Position numbers and translations under genes: made by a program. Positions 22,926-34,451 of a DNA stretch of 64,000 nt are shown piece by piece. Below the pieces are notes generated by a model. It saw nothing but the letters and a program-made list of their open reading frames with translations, did no database searches and was not told the origin of the DNA. Origin of the DNA: Hippophae tibetana (lineage: Eukaryota; Streptophyta; Magnoliopsida; Rosales; Elaeagnaceae). Each line of letters begins with the position of its first letter. Position 1 is the first letter of the stretch. The stretch lies in contig CM072804.1 in the NCBI GenBank assembly GCA_037013495.1, forward strand, positions 35,256,501-35,320,500. Direction: 5' to 3'.

Positions 22926-23453
22926 TAAAGTCGGTTTTTGAAAAAAAATCGACTTATAAAGAATTTAAAGTCGATTCGGTGTATAATCGACGCTACACAT
23001 AGCATCGATTGACGTGTCGAACCGACGTAATTCATAGACGTAGTTCATAGACGTAGCATACTATTATTGATTGAGAATAATAATTGTATTATTAGGACAA
23101 AAATGAATGGAGAATGATAATATAGGGATTAAAATAGATATAAGTAATGATAATATAAAGATTAAAATAAATGTAATATTTATATAAGGACGAAAATAAA
23201 TATACAAATGATAATAAAAGAATAATTTTTGAGTTTAATCTTATTTTTTATTGCCTTTATTCGTGCATATCACTATATATATGTATATTTTATTGGTTAT
23301 TGCTACGTCCATATGTAGCATCGGTTCGATACGTCAACCAACGCTATGTGTAGCATCGGTTCTACACCGGTCAGAATTTAAATTCATTATAAGTCAATGT
23401 TTTCCAAAAATCAACTTTACATATCGACTTAAATACCCCTTTTTATAGTAGTG
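22919..23453. mobile_element. second CACTA element, left terminus lost
   Basis: The right end (to 23453) reads inversely CACTACTATAAAAAGGGG and is followed by CAT. About 140 bp at each side (22920-23065 and 23300-23440) are inverted repeats of each other, containing AAAGTCG, GGTGTA-AATCGACGCTAC and AACCGACG. At the left the outermost ~28 bp are absent: the inverted repeat starts exactly where LTR-like unit 2 ends, sharing GATATG. It is a relative of the 19496-20233 element, not identical. Confidence 0.8.
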
Positions 23454-23456
23454 CAT

Positions 23457-23880
23457 CCTAAGGTTTTCAAATTAAGTACCGAGCATGCGATATTTAGTTC
23501 ATTTAACTTTTTTGGTACCCTCATGGGCAAGCAATAAAATATACCAAGTATGCTTAGTAGTATCAACATGAGAGATACCACGAAACTAATCAATATATAT
23601 AGCACTAAAAATAGCATTAATACTCTTTTGGTTCTAATTACTAGTGGTTTTATCTTTAGTAGTATAATCTTTCCTAGGTTTAAGAGTGACTATTTTATCT
23701 TTTGTAACTATAGGTGGCTTCCAACCATAAATAACTGAGTTTCAAACACTATTATCAATAGAATGTATAAGGTCTCTCATACTAGCCTTCTAATATCAGT
23801 AGTTAGACCCATCAAAGAAGGGAGCATAGGCTGTAGATGAACTCTCTCTTAAATGATCAATGAAAAGGTCCTAGTCATAC
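23457..23880 (-). pseudogene. gag: copia Gag, N-terminal fragment
   Basis: Minus-strand text from 23880 reads APFFDGSNY, then MRDLIHSID and VIYGWKPP, matching the start of copia Gag ('P.FDG.NY.YWK.RM...I.SID'). It continues to TWYILLLAHEGTKKVK and ends at the CACTA junction. The same stretch occurs at 43778 plus (VAHEGTSEAK). Several stops. It lies 19 bp from the primer-binding site, as expected. Confidence 0.75.
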
Positions 23881-23898
23881 TAAGTGTATCCAACGATT

Positions 23899-23911
23899 GG
23901 CTCTCATACCA
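23899..23911 (-). other. primer-binding site, copia
   Basis: Minus strand TGGTATGAGAGCC, one base off the TGGTATCAGAGCC site complementary to initiator Met-tRNA. It lies between gag and the A LTR. Confidence 0.75.
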
Positions 23912-23929
23912 AACGAAATTTTTTGTGTA

Positions 23930-25411
23930 GTTACAGATCTAATTATCTAGAGGAAGGGAATAGATAATCAATAGAATTATGACAAATTAAAATTTTCCCA
24001 TATGTCCAAGCATGAAATCACGTGTAAATAAATATATATGAAAATACAAATCAACACATAAGATTTTTAGGTGGAAACCACCTAGGCCATACTAATGACC
24101 TGAGAGGAAATGCACTGGTCTGCTAGACCACCAAGCTCTCCACTATGAAAAACAAGGTCCAATTACTAGACCAAGTCATATATCACCCACCAAGATAAAA
24201 TCCTCAAATAATCTACTTGGAAGCGACTGTGTTCCTTCATAGTCTCTAAAAGCAAGGTGTTCGAATCTGGACCAACATTTTGATAACTTTATTCACATAA
24301 GCAATCAACCCGTTCAAGTAGTATCCAAAAAATTAGCACAATAGCACAAGTGCAAATGTAAGTCATAGAGCATAATCAATAATGAATAACCATAACTAGA
24401 TAATTTAATAAAATATCAATTAAGTCAAAATCAACTAGCAACCCTAGAATAATAAGAGTAAGCACATGATCTATAAAGATATATATAATCAAAACAAATA
24501 ATTATGATATTACACAAGGAATTATTTGAACAAACAATTCAAGAATGAAATAAAGAAGAAGCTATATGAACATTTGATTAAAATATCATAAAGCAATTAG
24601 GCTTATTAATCAATCAAACACAACCATCAATGTTTGATAGATTAATTAAATAAAGAAGCCTAAAGATTATGATCTTGTTTTTGCAAAAAAAGTTTGAGAG
24701 AGAGACTAAGATGAATAGAATAATGCTCTTGTGTAGTTGATAGATTTGTGTGCTTTGATTTATTTAAATAGAATAGTTTGAAGCACTAAGTTAAAAAAAT
24801 ATTACTATTATGTCCATGAAATTAGTTAAAGGAGTTTTGAAGAGTGAGGATAATATAGTAATAAATCAATTCAATGTGAGTTAGAAATAGGTTTTAAAAT
24901 TAAAGCCCTGCCACTCAATCGATTGAACATATAGATTGATTGATCGAAACCCTTATAAATCCATCTAATACTATGGTCAAAACATGCTTGATCGATCTAG
25001 CCATTAATCTTGTGTAATAAATAATTAATACTAAACATGGTAGATCAATCTAAGTAATTAATCAATTATTCTAGTGCTCAATCGATTCACCACTAATAAC
25101 TGATGTATTGATCTAGTTAATTAAAAATTAATTTTATATTTTTTAAATTTAATAGATCGATTATCGATCGATCTACACACCTTAATAGATCTAGACATGT
25201 CTCGATCAATCGAGTAGCCTAAATTGAAAATTGTTCTGATGTGTCTAATATGAAACCTAACGTGGATAAGAATAGAGATATACCTGATATGTGTTTGTTG
25301 GAGCTTAATAGTTTCTTTGGCTTGAAAATATTCTCGAAAGACATACCTAGAAACTAAAATTATATTTGGATGTTTTTTTCATAAATATCGTTAACACTTA
25401 TAAACCTTGCA
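23930..25411 (-). mobile_element. A-type 5' LTR
   Basis: Best preserved A LTR, about 1.48 kb. It begins (minus) TGCAAGGTTTATAAGTGTTAAC and carries many short TCGAT-based palindromes (24910-25215), the block GTGGAAACCACCTAGG (plus, 24071) and ends shortly before the primer site. The exact low-side boundary is uncertain by about 20 bp. No gene inside. Confidence 0.75.
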
Positions 25412-25453
25412 GATTTTATTATGTTATTAGAAACTTATATGTATTTTTTGTTT

Positions 25454-25564
25454 GATGTTTGTAATTAAAGGCCATTATATATGTTAAATGGATGTTTGTA
25501 ATCATAGGCCATTATATATGTTAAATGGATGTTTGCAATCAGAGGCCATTATATACATTAAATG
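25454..25564 (+). repeat. 37-bp minisatellite, three copies
   Basis: GATGTTTGTAATCATAGGCC plus ATTATATATGTTAAATG, starting at 25454, 25491 and 25528. Copies 2 and 3 differ by few bases; copy 1 has AATTAAAGGCC. It lies just outside the A LTR. Confidence 0.9.
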
Positions 25565-25749
25565 TGTTGTCTAAAATCTGGATTCTAGAAAATTCATTCA
25601 ATTTTTCATTGATTTATTTCTTAATTTATCAATTTCTATTAAAATAAAGTTAAAAATTCGATAATGGGTTGTACAATGGGTTGTGTTAGGTTGAAAACTT
25701 TTATAGCCGATTTGAGTTTACATTTTTCATTAACCCAAACCCAATAGAT

Positions 25750-27790
25750 TTAGTCTAAATCAATCCAACTCGACCCATATACAACCCTAGTTACCATGTC
25801 AAGTTTTCTAAAATCAATATACAATCTTATTAAGCCATCTTTTTTCTTGACAAAGAGAATGAGAGCATCACAAGGTGATGTATTGGGCATAATGAAACCT
25901 TTATTTACCATCTCTTGTAATTGACCTTTCAAATCTTTTAACTAGTTTAGGACCATTCTTATTGGGCCAACAATATTAGGGTAATGTTTGGTATTAGATC
26001 AATGGTGAACTCACCTCAAAATCAGGTGGTAACCTCAAAAGATGATCTAAAAAGACATCTAGAAATTCACAAGCTATTGGAATATCTTCCAACTTCATTT
26101 CACTCAATTGAGTATCAATGACACGAGCTACATAAGCTATGTAACTCTTTCTTAGAAGGGTTAGATACCAAGAAATATGGGTGAATTTGATGTTCTCCAT
26201 GAAAGGTTATTTCTAGTTCATTAGTACTTCTAAATGATAATATTTTTCTAAAACAATAAAAAGATGCATGATGTGTAGCTAACTAATCTATCTCTAATAT
26301 GGAATTGAAATCACTACTATCAAGGGGAATTATGTTGGCTTTCAATTCATGGTTACCAACCTTTACAACACTACCTCTAAAGAAATTTTTTGCTACTAAT
26401 GAATCACCAACTAGAGTGACTACATCCATTGGACTTTCAAGTGGCTCTAACATTTTATTTGCATGCATTCAAAAGACTTATTATTCAAAAGAATGTATGA
26501 AACCAAGATTAATGAAAGCATGAGAATCATGATTAAAGATAGAAAATGTACCCATTACGACATTAGGCGATGCTTGTGCCTTTTGTTGTATCAAAGAAAA
26601 CACTCTACCTCAAGTCTTAGGATGACCAAGTTGGCCTTGTTGTCGACTTAAATTTGTGTTGGTAGTTGATCTTAACTAGTGGATGTTTCTAACCCAATTT
26701 TTTTAATCAATGATTGATAGTGCATATATTTTATCCTTGAGAAAACACTATACCATATGCCTAATTATTGGATTGAGTAAGAAATGGAAAAACTTTCTTT
26801 TTGTGCCCAAACTAACCATAGTGATAGCATTCAACACAACCTATCCTATAAAGGCCTTCATGTCATTTACCGTTAGTATTGTATTAAAGATAAGTAAGCC
26901 TATTATATTGTTTGTTCATACTTTTATGTATAAAAGGGCCTTGACTGTCTACTTTGATGATTAGACCTATATTATATTGTAGCTTGGCTAAAACTAGTAC
27001 ACTAACTAGTGTGAACATGGCATTAGAAATCACTTTTGTTACCTCATTTCACTTTAACTTGTAGCTTATTTCTTTAGGGGTCAAATACTTGAGGAACCTT
27101 ATGTCCCACAATTGAATATATTTCTTTGTCTTTGTATATTTTAAAACATTTCCATTCTAAAACACTGCGCTCCACTCTAAGGCAACCTACACTAATGCCC
27201 ATATTGAGTGTGCTCAATAGAGGAGATCAGAGTTCTAACCTACTATAGTTATTTTACTCAACTTCCATTAATCAAGGAGCATAATGGGATAACTTAGAAA
27301 ATCTCTACTCATATTCAGCAATACACATTGGTCATTGAAGAAGTCTTAGAAATTTAGCTTGGTTCATGTCTCAATAAAAACTTGGAAAATATTGATCATC
27401 ATATGTCCATTGAAAACTAGCCCAAGTTATGGTTGTTAGATGAATGTGTTGCCTTTGAAAGGAATCCCACCAATGGTAAGCACTACCTTCCAACAAGTAT
27501 GATACTAATGAAACCTTACTATACTGTTGACAAACTATGATCGTAAACATCCACTCATTCTTAGTAATCTAGCCATCTGTAACCGAAACATCTAAAATAC
27601 TAGAAAATATTGTGGCACATATCTTAGTAGCATGTTCAATGATATAATCTCTTTCTAGTCTTTATTCTCTAATATAGTGGTGAAAGCACGGGATAGTTGG
27701 GTCTTCGACATGTCCTAAAGGAATATAATAACTAGCATTCCTAAATTTACTCTAGTTAAACTTGAAGATTTCATTTAAAATATTAAAAGA
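25750..27790 (-). pseudogene. Ty3/gypsy gag-protease-RT remnant, chromovirus-like
   Basis: From high to low coordinates on the minus strand: Gag (about 27.7-27.0 kb) with YHWWDSF, TWASFQWTYDDQYFPS and MCIAEYE-RFSKLSHYAP; protease region with VFSLIQQKAQASPNVVMGT (26.6 kb) and PLESPMDVVTLVGDSLV (26.45 kb); linker to RT with EIPIACEFLDVF-like text (26.1 kb); RT start QEMVNKGFIMPNTSPCDA and FVKKKDGLIRLYIDFRKL (25.9-25.77 kb). It ends right after the RT 'KKDG..R.C.DYRKLN' block, so the RT active site, RNase H and integrase are absent. Many stops. Sequence style suits the Tekay/Del group. No LTR or primer site is recognised next to it. Confidence 0.8.
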
Positions 27791-28305
27791 AATTTGGGTA
27801 GAGTCTCCTCTAATTATTGAACTATCCTCACTACAATAATGTGACAATAGTTCTAAAAGGATGATTTTCACAAACCAACAAACTTCATATAATTTTACAC
27901 ATCAAGAAAGAAATTGATGGCCAAAAACATAACTATCTAATATAAGGTACACACTATACATAAAATACGTAGAGCTTCTTAGCCTTGATGACTAGTATAA
28001 ATACCAACTAGAATGTACTATACAAAGGAAAAGGACAAAAGAATAATCTAGACTGTATGACAAATGATGATCCTAAGCCTGTGAACCCAAATGATATGGC
28101 CTCAAAAGTTATTACATGAGAAAGAAAAATAAATATAAAGGGTGAGCTTGAAAGTTTAGTGACTTGATAAGTTCTATAAAATAACTATACATAACAAAAT
28201 AATCTACTTATGATAAAATAACATTATGATGAAGATAATATGTCTGATCTTTAGAATATAATAATGTGCTATAATCATTAAACAAATAAAAGTATAACCA
28301 TGAGA
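27791..28305. other. no gene seen
   Basis: AT-rich DNA between the gypsy gag remnant and the organelle-like insert. It may include the leader of the gypsy element, but no primer site was found. Confidence 0.4.
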
Positions 28306-29066
28306 ACCTGTTGGGTTGGGAGAACCTAGATATGTCGATTTAGAATAAGCCGGGAACGAAAGGTGAATGGAGGGGTGCCCGCTCGAGTTACTGCAGGTAC
28401 ACTTTTTGCCTAGGAGTGATTCCTTCTCAGGCCTTCTAAGTCGAGTAACTGGGGACTACCTCCTCGCTGGAAAAACTAGATTCTTGCTTTGGGCAATTCT
28501 TGACTGGAGGGGAGAATCGATCTCAATTCTTGAAATCGGGAAAAAGTCTCCTACAAGTGTGGTCTTTCTCGGTCAACTGGAAATTGTAGAACTGTAGCAG
28601 CTCTCCTAATCGGTCGGTAGGTCCTTCCTCTAGTTCAAGAGTTCTAGTACTTGCGTTGCGGTCCGAAAGAAATGGGTTTGCACTTGAATTGAAGTGATGA
28701 GGTTGCAAAGAGGGAAGTAAGGCTCTTATTGAAACGCTTTCCTTCCCTTTCTTCGGTTTCCTTTAGAATGAAAGTCGCTATGAAGCCCCTACTACTTACT
28801 TTGTTTGATTCAAAAGGCGAACAGCCCCCCAACTAGTCGTATGGGGTGGGGTGCTTGTGGTAAGCTGCCTTGGATATTTGGATATGAGGAATTCCTAAAA
28901 AAAAGGCAAAGTCCGGTCCTCTTTTTTTTTTTATCTAAAAAAAAGATATCTCGTTCATCTATATTTTGTCTATCTATCATTGATTCTATCTATGAATCAA
29001 GTCGAAAGACTTCGTTTTTGGGTTCCCCGAAGCCCCGAATGGATTGGATCTTTCTTGTTTTTTTAT
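28306..29066. other. probable organelle (mitochondrial) DNA insertion
   Basis: About 760 bp with distinctly higher GC than both flanks and a different word usage, for example CTTTCCTTCCCTTTCTTCGG, GTCGAAAGACTTCG and GGGTTCCCCGAAGCCCCG. This style is typical of plant mitochondrial intergenic or intron DNA. Borders are fairly sharp at about 28306 and 29066. Open frames of 60-87 codons are present on both strands but none is a gene I recognise. Plastid or other foreign origin is not excluded. Confidence 0.5.
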
Positions 29067-31329
29067 AATCCATTTCTCATTTATCTGATTTTGTTTAATA
29101 TATTTTGCCATGTATAAATAGGATTTATATATCACATTTTCTTTTAATGATAGACCCAAGATATTAGATTTATGTCAATATGTATAAATATGAGGATAAT
29201 TTTTTTTTAATTAAAAATCGTCGAAATTTTAGTTATGCAAAGGGTTTGTGTTAAGATTTAGCAAATCTGTTTTATATTGTTAGGCAGTCGGCCAAACATA
29301 TTCAAGCCTATTATATAGTAAACATTTTTGTATCTATATCATAATTGTAGCATTACCATAGTTCAAAAAAACAAAATTTAATTAATATATTTTGTTTTGG
29401 TTGATCTTTAAGTCAAAACATAGGACAAAAAGTGGATTATTTAAAATCGGCCCATTCTATTATTATGTCAAGAGCACTTGGAGATATAGTCACACAAGGA
29501 AGAAATATTAAGTATTGGTGCTAGATTTCAACTACTTGTGTGGGAAACTTATTTGACATGTGTACACTGACTTAACTGAATTAAAACATACCATACTAAA
29601 CTTGTAAGTATCATATTGAGTTAGTAAATATCTTATTGAGATAAACTAGATTAAATCTATTGGTTATGATGTCTTATAAAATGAAATTGAATATTCTGAA
29701 TGCTTAGAGCCAACAGTCTCTAAATATTGAAGGAAATGTATACTGGTTGTTCTAAAATATTTACTAAACTTGCAAGGTTGTATATAAACTAGTATAAGTA
29801 TTATTAATTTTCATAACCTCAATTTGAAATTGCATATAAATTATCTTTCTATTAACTAGTTAGTTCTAATAATGAAAATAACATATATTCTCATGGTTTT
29901 ATCAAATTGAGAGTGCATTGAAACTAACATGTAATATATTCTTCAAAGTTCTAGTTAAATTAATGAATGCATTTTTGAAAGACATGCAACTTATACTAAC
30001 ATAATTTACTTAGGTATACATGAAATTCAAAATAAGTTTTAATTTACAGGTTTAGAAAAGAACTAGATATCCACTCATTATACTATATCACTATTGGTTT
30101 TCTATATGTAATATAGGACCTGCTTGTCTAGCCCTTCCTATATAATCACACTTGTGTTAGAAACAAGAATAATGCCATAACTTGTTTATACATTTGAAAC
30201 TGAAAAAATACTCTAAAAATTCAAAAGAGGGCTATTAATAATTGACTCCATTTGATTATTACATTTTAAAAAAAATTTGGATACTCATGAACCTAACATT
30301 ATACATTCAAACATATTTTTGGTAAAAAGTGCAAATTCTATTTTGTAAAAGCATACAAAAAGTAGACATTTAAATCTTTAAAACAAGGTATAACACACTC
30401 AATTATCATATGTAAAACCTTTATAAAGATATAGAATAATGGTCAGTTTGAAACATGATTTTTAGCACAGGTTTTGTAGAATATATTCTTAGTTAAATTC
30501 CTATAACTTTGTATAGAAAAATCAAAATAACAACCTATAATATATATTTAAAACTAGATATCTCAAGATATAACTCACCCAATTTCAATCTGTAAAAAAC
30601 TTTCAAATAACAAAAATACTAATTGGTTCCAATTAGGATTTTCAACATGATTTTCATAAAACACTCTCTATTAAACGTGTATAACTTTACATAAAAATGT
30701 TGTAATGAAAAACCATAAAATTGATCATAAAATATATAGTAATACATTTCTAAAGGGATATGTGGCAAGTTTTAATTCATTTTGAAATTTTCCTTGTTTC
30801 CATTTCTTTTAGTCATTACCAAGCACTACCTGTTATCCTTATATGTTTTGTGATTTTGCTCTCCCTATGTGAGTCTAATATTTTTTTGTCTAGTCCAACT
30901 TGAGAGAAAATAAAATAGACTCATGAAACAAGGAAAATTTCTTATGCTTAACAACTAGACCTAATTGATTGTGAGCAATGATATTTTTCCTTTTAAGACC
31001 AATGGAGGGTGAAACATGGATAAGTTTCCTTGCTAATTCACCTTTATTTTTAACCTATATTTCCATGTGCCACTTAAGGAATAAGAATGGTGAAATCTTG
31101 TGCTAAAAAATAAATAAGTTCAAAATATCCTTGTCCCATAACTTATTAAGAGTTAGGGAATTTTGGTAACTTATACTCAATTACCCAAACAATTTAACAT
31201 TTTAAAATTTTTAAAATAAAACAAATAAATCTCAACTTATAATGTTTAAATGAATAATGTTGAGGGTAAAATCATAATAGCATTAAGAATATACACTTAA
31301 AAATAATGTTACTTTAATACAAAGGAGAG
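29067..31329. other. AT-rich DNA, no gene seen
   Basis: No coding similarity. About 30350-30720 holds two diverged copies (offset about 180 bp) of a segment that includes TATAAC-CAC-CAATT and TATAACTTT-ATA-AAAAT, so an old tandem duplication. It may be pol-less remains of the copia element to the right. Confidence 0.4.
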
Positions 31330-32760
31330 GGTCTTACATTTTGGTCTAATAGGACCTTTCGTACCACAATAATGACATACATGCACATACATAATAGTTT
31401 TTTCTACCATATGTATAATGGTTCTTTGTGCATAATTAGTAATGGTAGGAGTAGAGTCAAAAGGCCTTACAAATGTGGTTTTTGATATTAAAGGTGCGAA
31501 AATCTTATCCTTATAACCAAGCCCACATATATCACCATGGTACTAGCTCATACTCAATATTTTATCCAATTTTGTAGCCCCTATGGTTAGGTTCTTCACT
31601 GTCTCTTTGGCAATAACAAGTTCTTCTTCAAGTCTACATTTTTCCTGTTTTGTTCTTACAAGACTTAGATCAAGAGTATCAATATGCTTAGATAGTTTTA
31701 AGTTTTCCTTTTCTAAGTCGAAAGTGTTTGTTTTGTGCATACAAATTATTTCATTCAGTTTTGCACTTTAATTAGAAGTTTGTTTCTTTCTTCCTTTGCA
31801 CATATGTGATATGTAAATAATTCATCAAAAGCATATGCATTGTATTTAGCCAAAAGAAAAGAAGAGTTAACTCCCTCATCATTTAAGAAAGTGTTAGAGT
31901 AATTTGAACATATGGTGGCTTTTGTTGTGAATGCACATAAGTTGGTTTTTCCATCTTCTAAATTATTTTATTTCTCCTGTTCACTCTCTGTATCATTAAA
32001 TATATTATTCCGTACTCTTCTTGATTTCTTCTTATCATTTGCACACTTTGTAGAAATATGGCCAAAACCACCATAAGTAAAACATTAAGGATCAATAGGT
32101 TTAGATTTTTTATTATCTAAACCCATGGGTTAGGTTTCTTTTATCTTTTATCCTTGAACCCATTTTGCTATCCTTTGTGAGTTATTTTGTTGGTTCTTTA
32201 TCTTGATGTACTTCTTGAGCCTGTGAGAAAATAAAAAAATTTATTTATCTTAATATTTCATATCAATGAACTTAAAATTTTGCATACAATAATAGGTTGA
32301 GAAATTATCTCACCAAGTGTAGAGCAAGCATTAGTAATATAACAAAAATGAGTATAAAATTGACCAAAGGTTTCAATGTTGCTCATTTTAAAAGAGTCAA
32401 AATGAGATGTTAGCAATCTCAATTTTGTCTGCTTTACTTGGGAAGCTCCCTTATAAGTAAGAGTAAGTACATTTCATGCATCTTTGGCAATTTCACAATC
32501 AGAGATGCAACGAAACTCATCCACTGAAACTACAACAAAGAGAAAAATTAAAATTTTTTGGTTTGATCCACTTAGGGTTCCTTCTTCAGTGGTGTATTCT
32601 TTTTCTTGTTTTTATGGTTGTTACACCATCTTTTTTTATGAAAGGGGGTTTCCAACCTTCAAGAAAGAAATTCAGACCTTTTCATGACCCACATTCTTTC
32701 ATTAGGTTTATAGGTAAGTGTGTGTCTCTAAAAATCAAAATCACTAAGTATATCTAGTGT
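31330..32760 (-). pseudogene. gag: copia Gag with long coiled-coil region, degenerate
   Basis: Minus strand from 32760: weak N-terminal Gag, then at 32.47-32.25 kb YKGASQVKQTKLRLLTSHFD and SNIETFGQFYT, the UBN2-type Gag domain. At about 32.07 kb a zinc knuckle reads CFTYGGFGHISTKC, with the second Cys replaced by Tyr. 31740-31543 is a helical stretch (LEKENLKLSKHIDTLDLSL). At 31.37 kb a second finger-like motif CHYCGTKGPIRPKC has Pro where His belongs. The gene ends at about 31330 with no pol following. The order LTR, primer site, gag agrees with a minus-strand copia element lacking its 3' part. Confidence 0.8.
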
Positions 32761-32761
32761 A

Positions 32762-32774
32762 GGTTCTGATACCA
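32762..32774 (-). other. primer-binding site, copia
   Basis: Minus strand TGGTATCAGAACC, the usual initiator Met-tRNA type site of plant copia elements; it directly follows the LTR. Confidence 0.85.
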
Positions 32775-32777
32775 ATT

Positions 32778-33915
32778 AAATATTCTAAAATAGATTAAAT
32801 AGAACTAATGGGATGTGAATATGTTATTTTTAATTTTATCAAATTATAATTTCATACCTAATTACTACAGCTAGACATATAATCACATGTAAATAATAAA
32901 ATGTGAAAATTAAAAATAACACATTATACTTTTAAATGAAAACAACTTAAGCCATAACTATAACCTAAGAGAAAAATCGTGAGTCCATTGGTTTTCCTAA
33001 TATATCTACTATGAAAATTTAATGTTCAAGTAAAAACTTAGTCTTGTACTATCACTCGTAGGATAATGCCCCAATATACTTTACTTATGAGCCTTTTCTA
33101 ATTCTCTAAGGTTAATTTGAGTGGATTATGACTAATGTTCTAATTAGCTCCTCACAAATTAGACACGTTCACGGATCAACCTACAAACATGGTTAGTGCA
33201 ACAAAATACAAGTGCCAGTGTATATTCTAGTTGGATTTCAATAAGAAACAAATCCTAACCTAAGTTCAAAACCTCGATTAGCAAGCATGGAACTAAGATT
33301 TCTTGAACATATAATAAAGCAGTACTCTAGATAGTGATTTCCAAGTCAAATAGAAATTAAGAATACCAACAATTGAATCTGACTAGAACAAGTGATGAAG
33401 CACAGAGATTTGAAAAATTATATATTATGTTTATCCTTAAATTGAGCCAAGGTTTGCATATATATAAAATATACACTAAACCTATATCTCAATAGAAAAT
33501 ATTAAAATACCCTCATTAGGTTTTAAAGCAAGGATACTAAGTAATTTCACATAAGCATCAAGTTAAGAAAGGATTTTCAAAACAAGGTAACTACTCACAC
33601 AATCGATCGATCGATCGAGTTGCGTTAAGAATTTTGACCCAAAAGTACTTGATTGAAGTCCGATCGATCAAGCAAATGTAGAAACAACTCGAGACAGATT
33701 CAAAGCTTAATTGATCGACAACCTCGATTGATTAATACCCTTGCATGAGTGCAATACTATATATGATAGTTATGAATGACATATCTAAAATACTACTATT
33801 TAGAATTTAAGCATTTCTTTGACTTAGCTTGATGAACTTGATAACGAATCTAAAATCTAATTTTACAAATAAATATTTTGTCTATAAAAATCAACCGCAC
33901 TCATAATTCCTTACA
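32778..33915 (-). mobile_element. 5' LTR of minus-strand copia element (A-related)
   Basis: Begins (minus) TGTAAGGAATTATGAG at 33915 and ends next to the primer site. It has the A-LTR layout: a TCGATCGATCGATCGA run at 33602-33618, further TCGAT palindromes, and the same order of blocks, but much diverged. It borders the only putative host gene. Confidence 0.65.
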
Positions 33916-34451
33916 AGATTGAGTAGGCATCTCATAAAGACTTTGTGCCTCATCCACAAATCCACAAAACACGCACGTAATTATTATGTAACTTCATTCA
34001 AATATCATTTTGATTCCCTTCAAATTAATTTTTGAACTACATTAAATACATTTCATTAAAAATAAATATTCAAATTTTGTTTGAATGGAAACATATTTTG
34101 TTATTGATGAATATAGAAAACTTTTTTTAACTCATACAATTCATGTTAAAATACATATTTACTCATTAATTATTCTACACAAGGGAAAAGAGAATTGGAA
34201 CTCATATCATAGGGAATAGCACCATATTTATTATCAAATTAGTAGCGTGATCGGGAAAAAAGAATAATTTGGTAAGAAAGCGACGGAAAGATTTAACTCA
34301 CCAACCGCTATTTCTTTGATATTTAATTCTTTCCATATCTGTTTTCTTTTTTCCTTTCACGGCTTCCTTGTAATTTAAAGACACCCAAATCTCCATACCT
34401 TATAGCCATAACCAATCTCATCACCAAAACTCTATCTATTTCTCCCAAAAA
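33916..34451 (+). promoter_or_regulatory. 5' flank of the 132-codon gene
   Basis: Non-repetitive as far as I can see. TTATAG at 34400 could serve as a weak TATA element about 50 bp before the ATG; CACCAACC at 34300 resembles a MYB site. The upstream limit is the copia LTR, so any promoter must lie within about 530 bp or inside the LTR. Confidence 0.3.

Larger units (their letters stand above)
13106..25411 (-). mobile_element. composite: minus-strand A-LTR copia element with nested insertions
   Basis: Reading the minus strand from 25411 down: 5' LTR (25411-23930), primer-binding site (23911), gag start (23880-23457), gap filled by other elements, RT end and RNase H (20562-19161), RNase H tail (17345-17261), 3' non-coding DNA, polypurine tract (15800-15789) and 3' LTR (15788-13106). 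This is the correct order for one copia element. Five or six other elements sit inside: a solo LTR, a C LTR, two CACTA elements, a hAT remnant and an LTR-like tandem unit. Most of gag, all integrase and the first part of RT are gone. The plus-strand element at 42.6-53.8 kb is a relative. Confidence 0.7.

Noticed and set aside
24245..24265. GTTCGAATC, tRNA T-loop-like
   Set aside because: No matching anticodon or acceptor stem around it; it recurs inside A LTRs.
25454..25564. CRISPR-like spacing of repeats
   Set aside because: The three 37-bp units are directly adjacent with no spacers, in plant nuclear DNA.
28367..29068. possible genes in the organelle-like insert
   Set aside because: Frames of 60-87 codons on both strands with no recognisable organelle protein.
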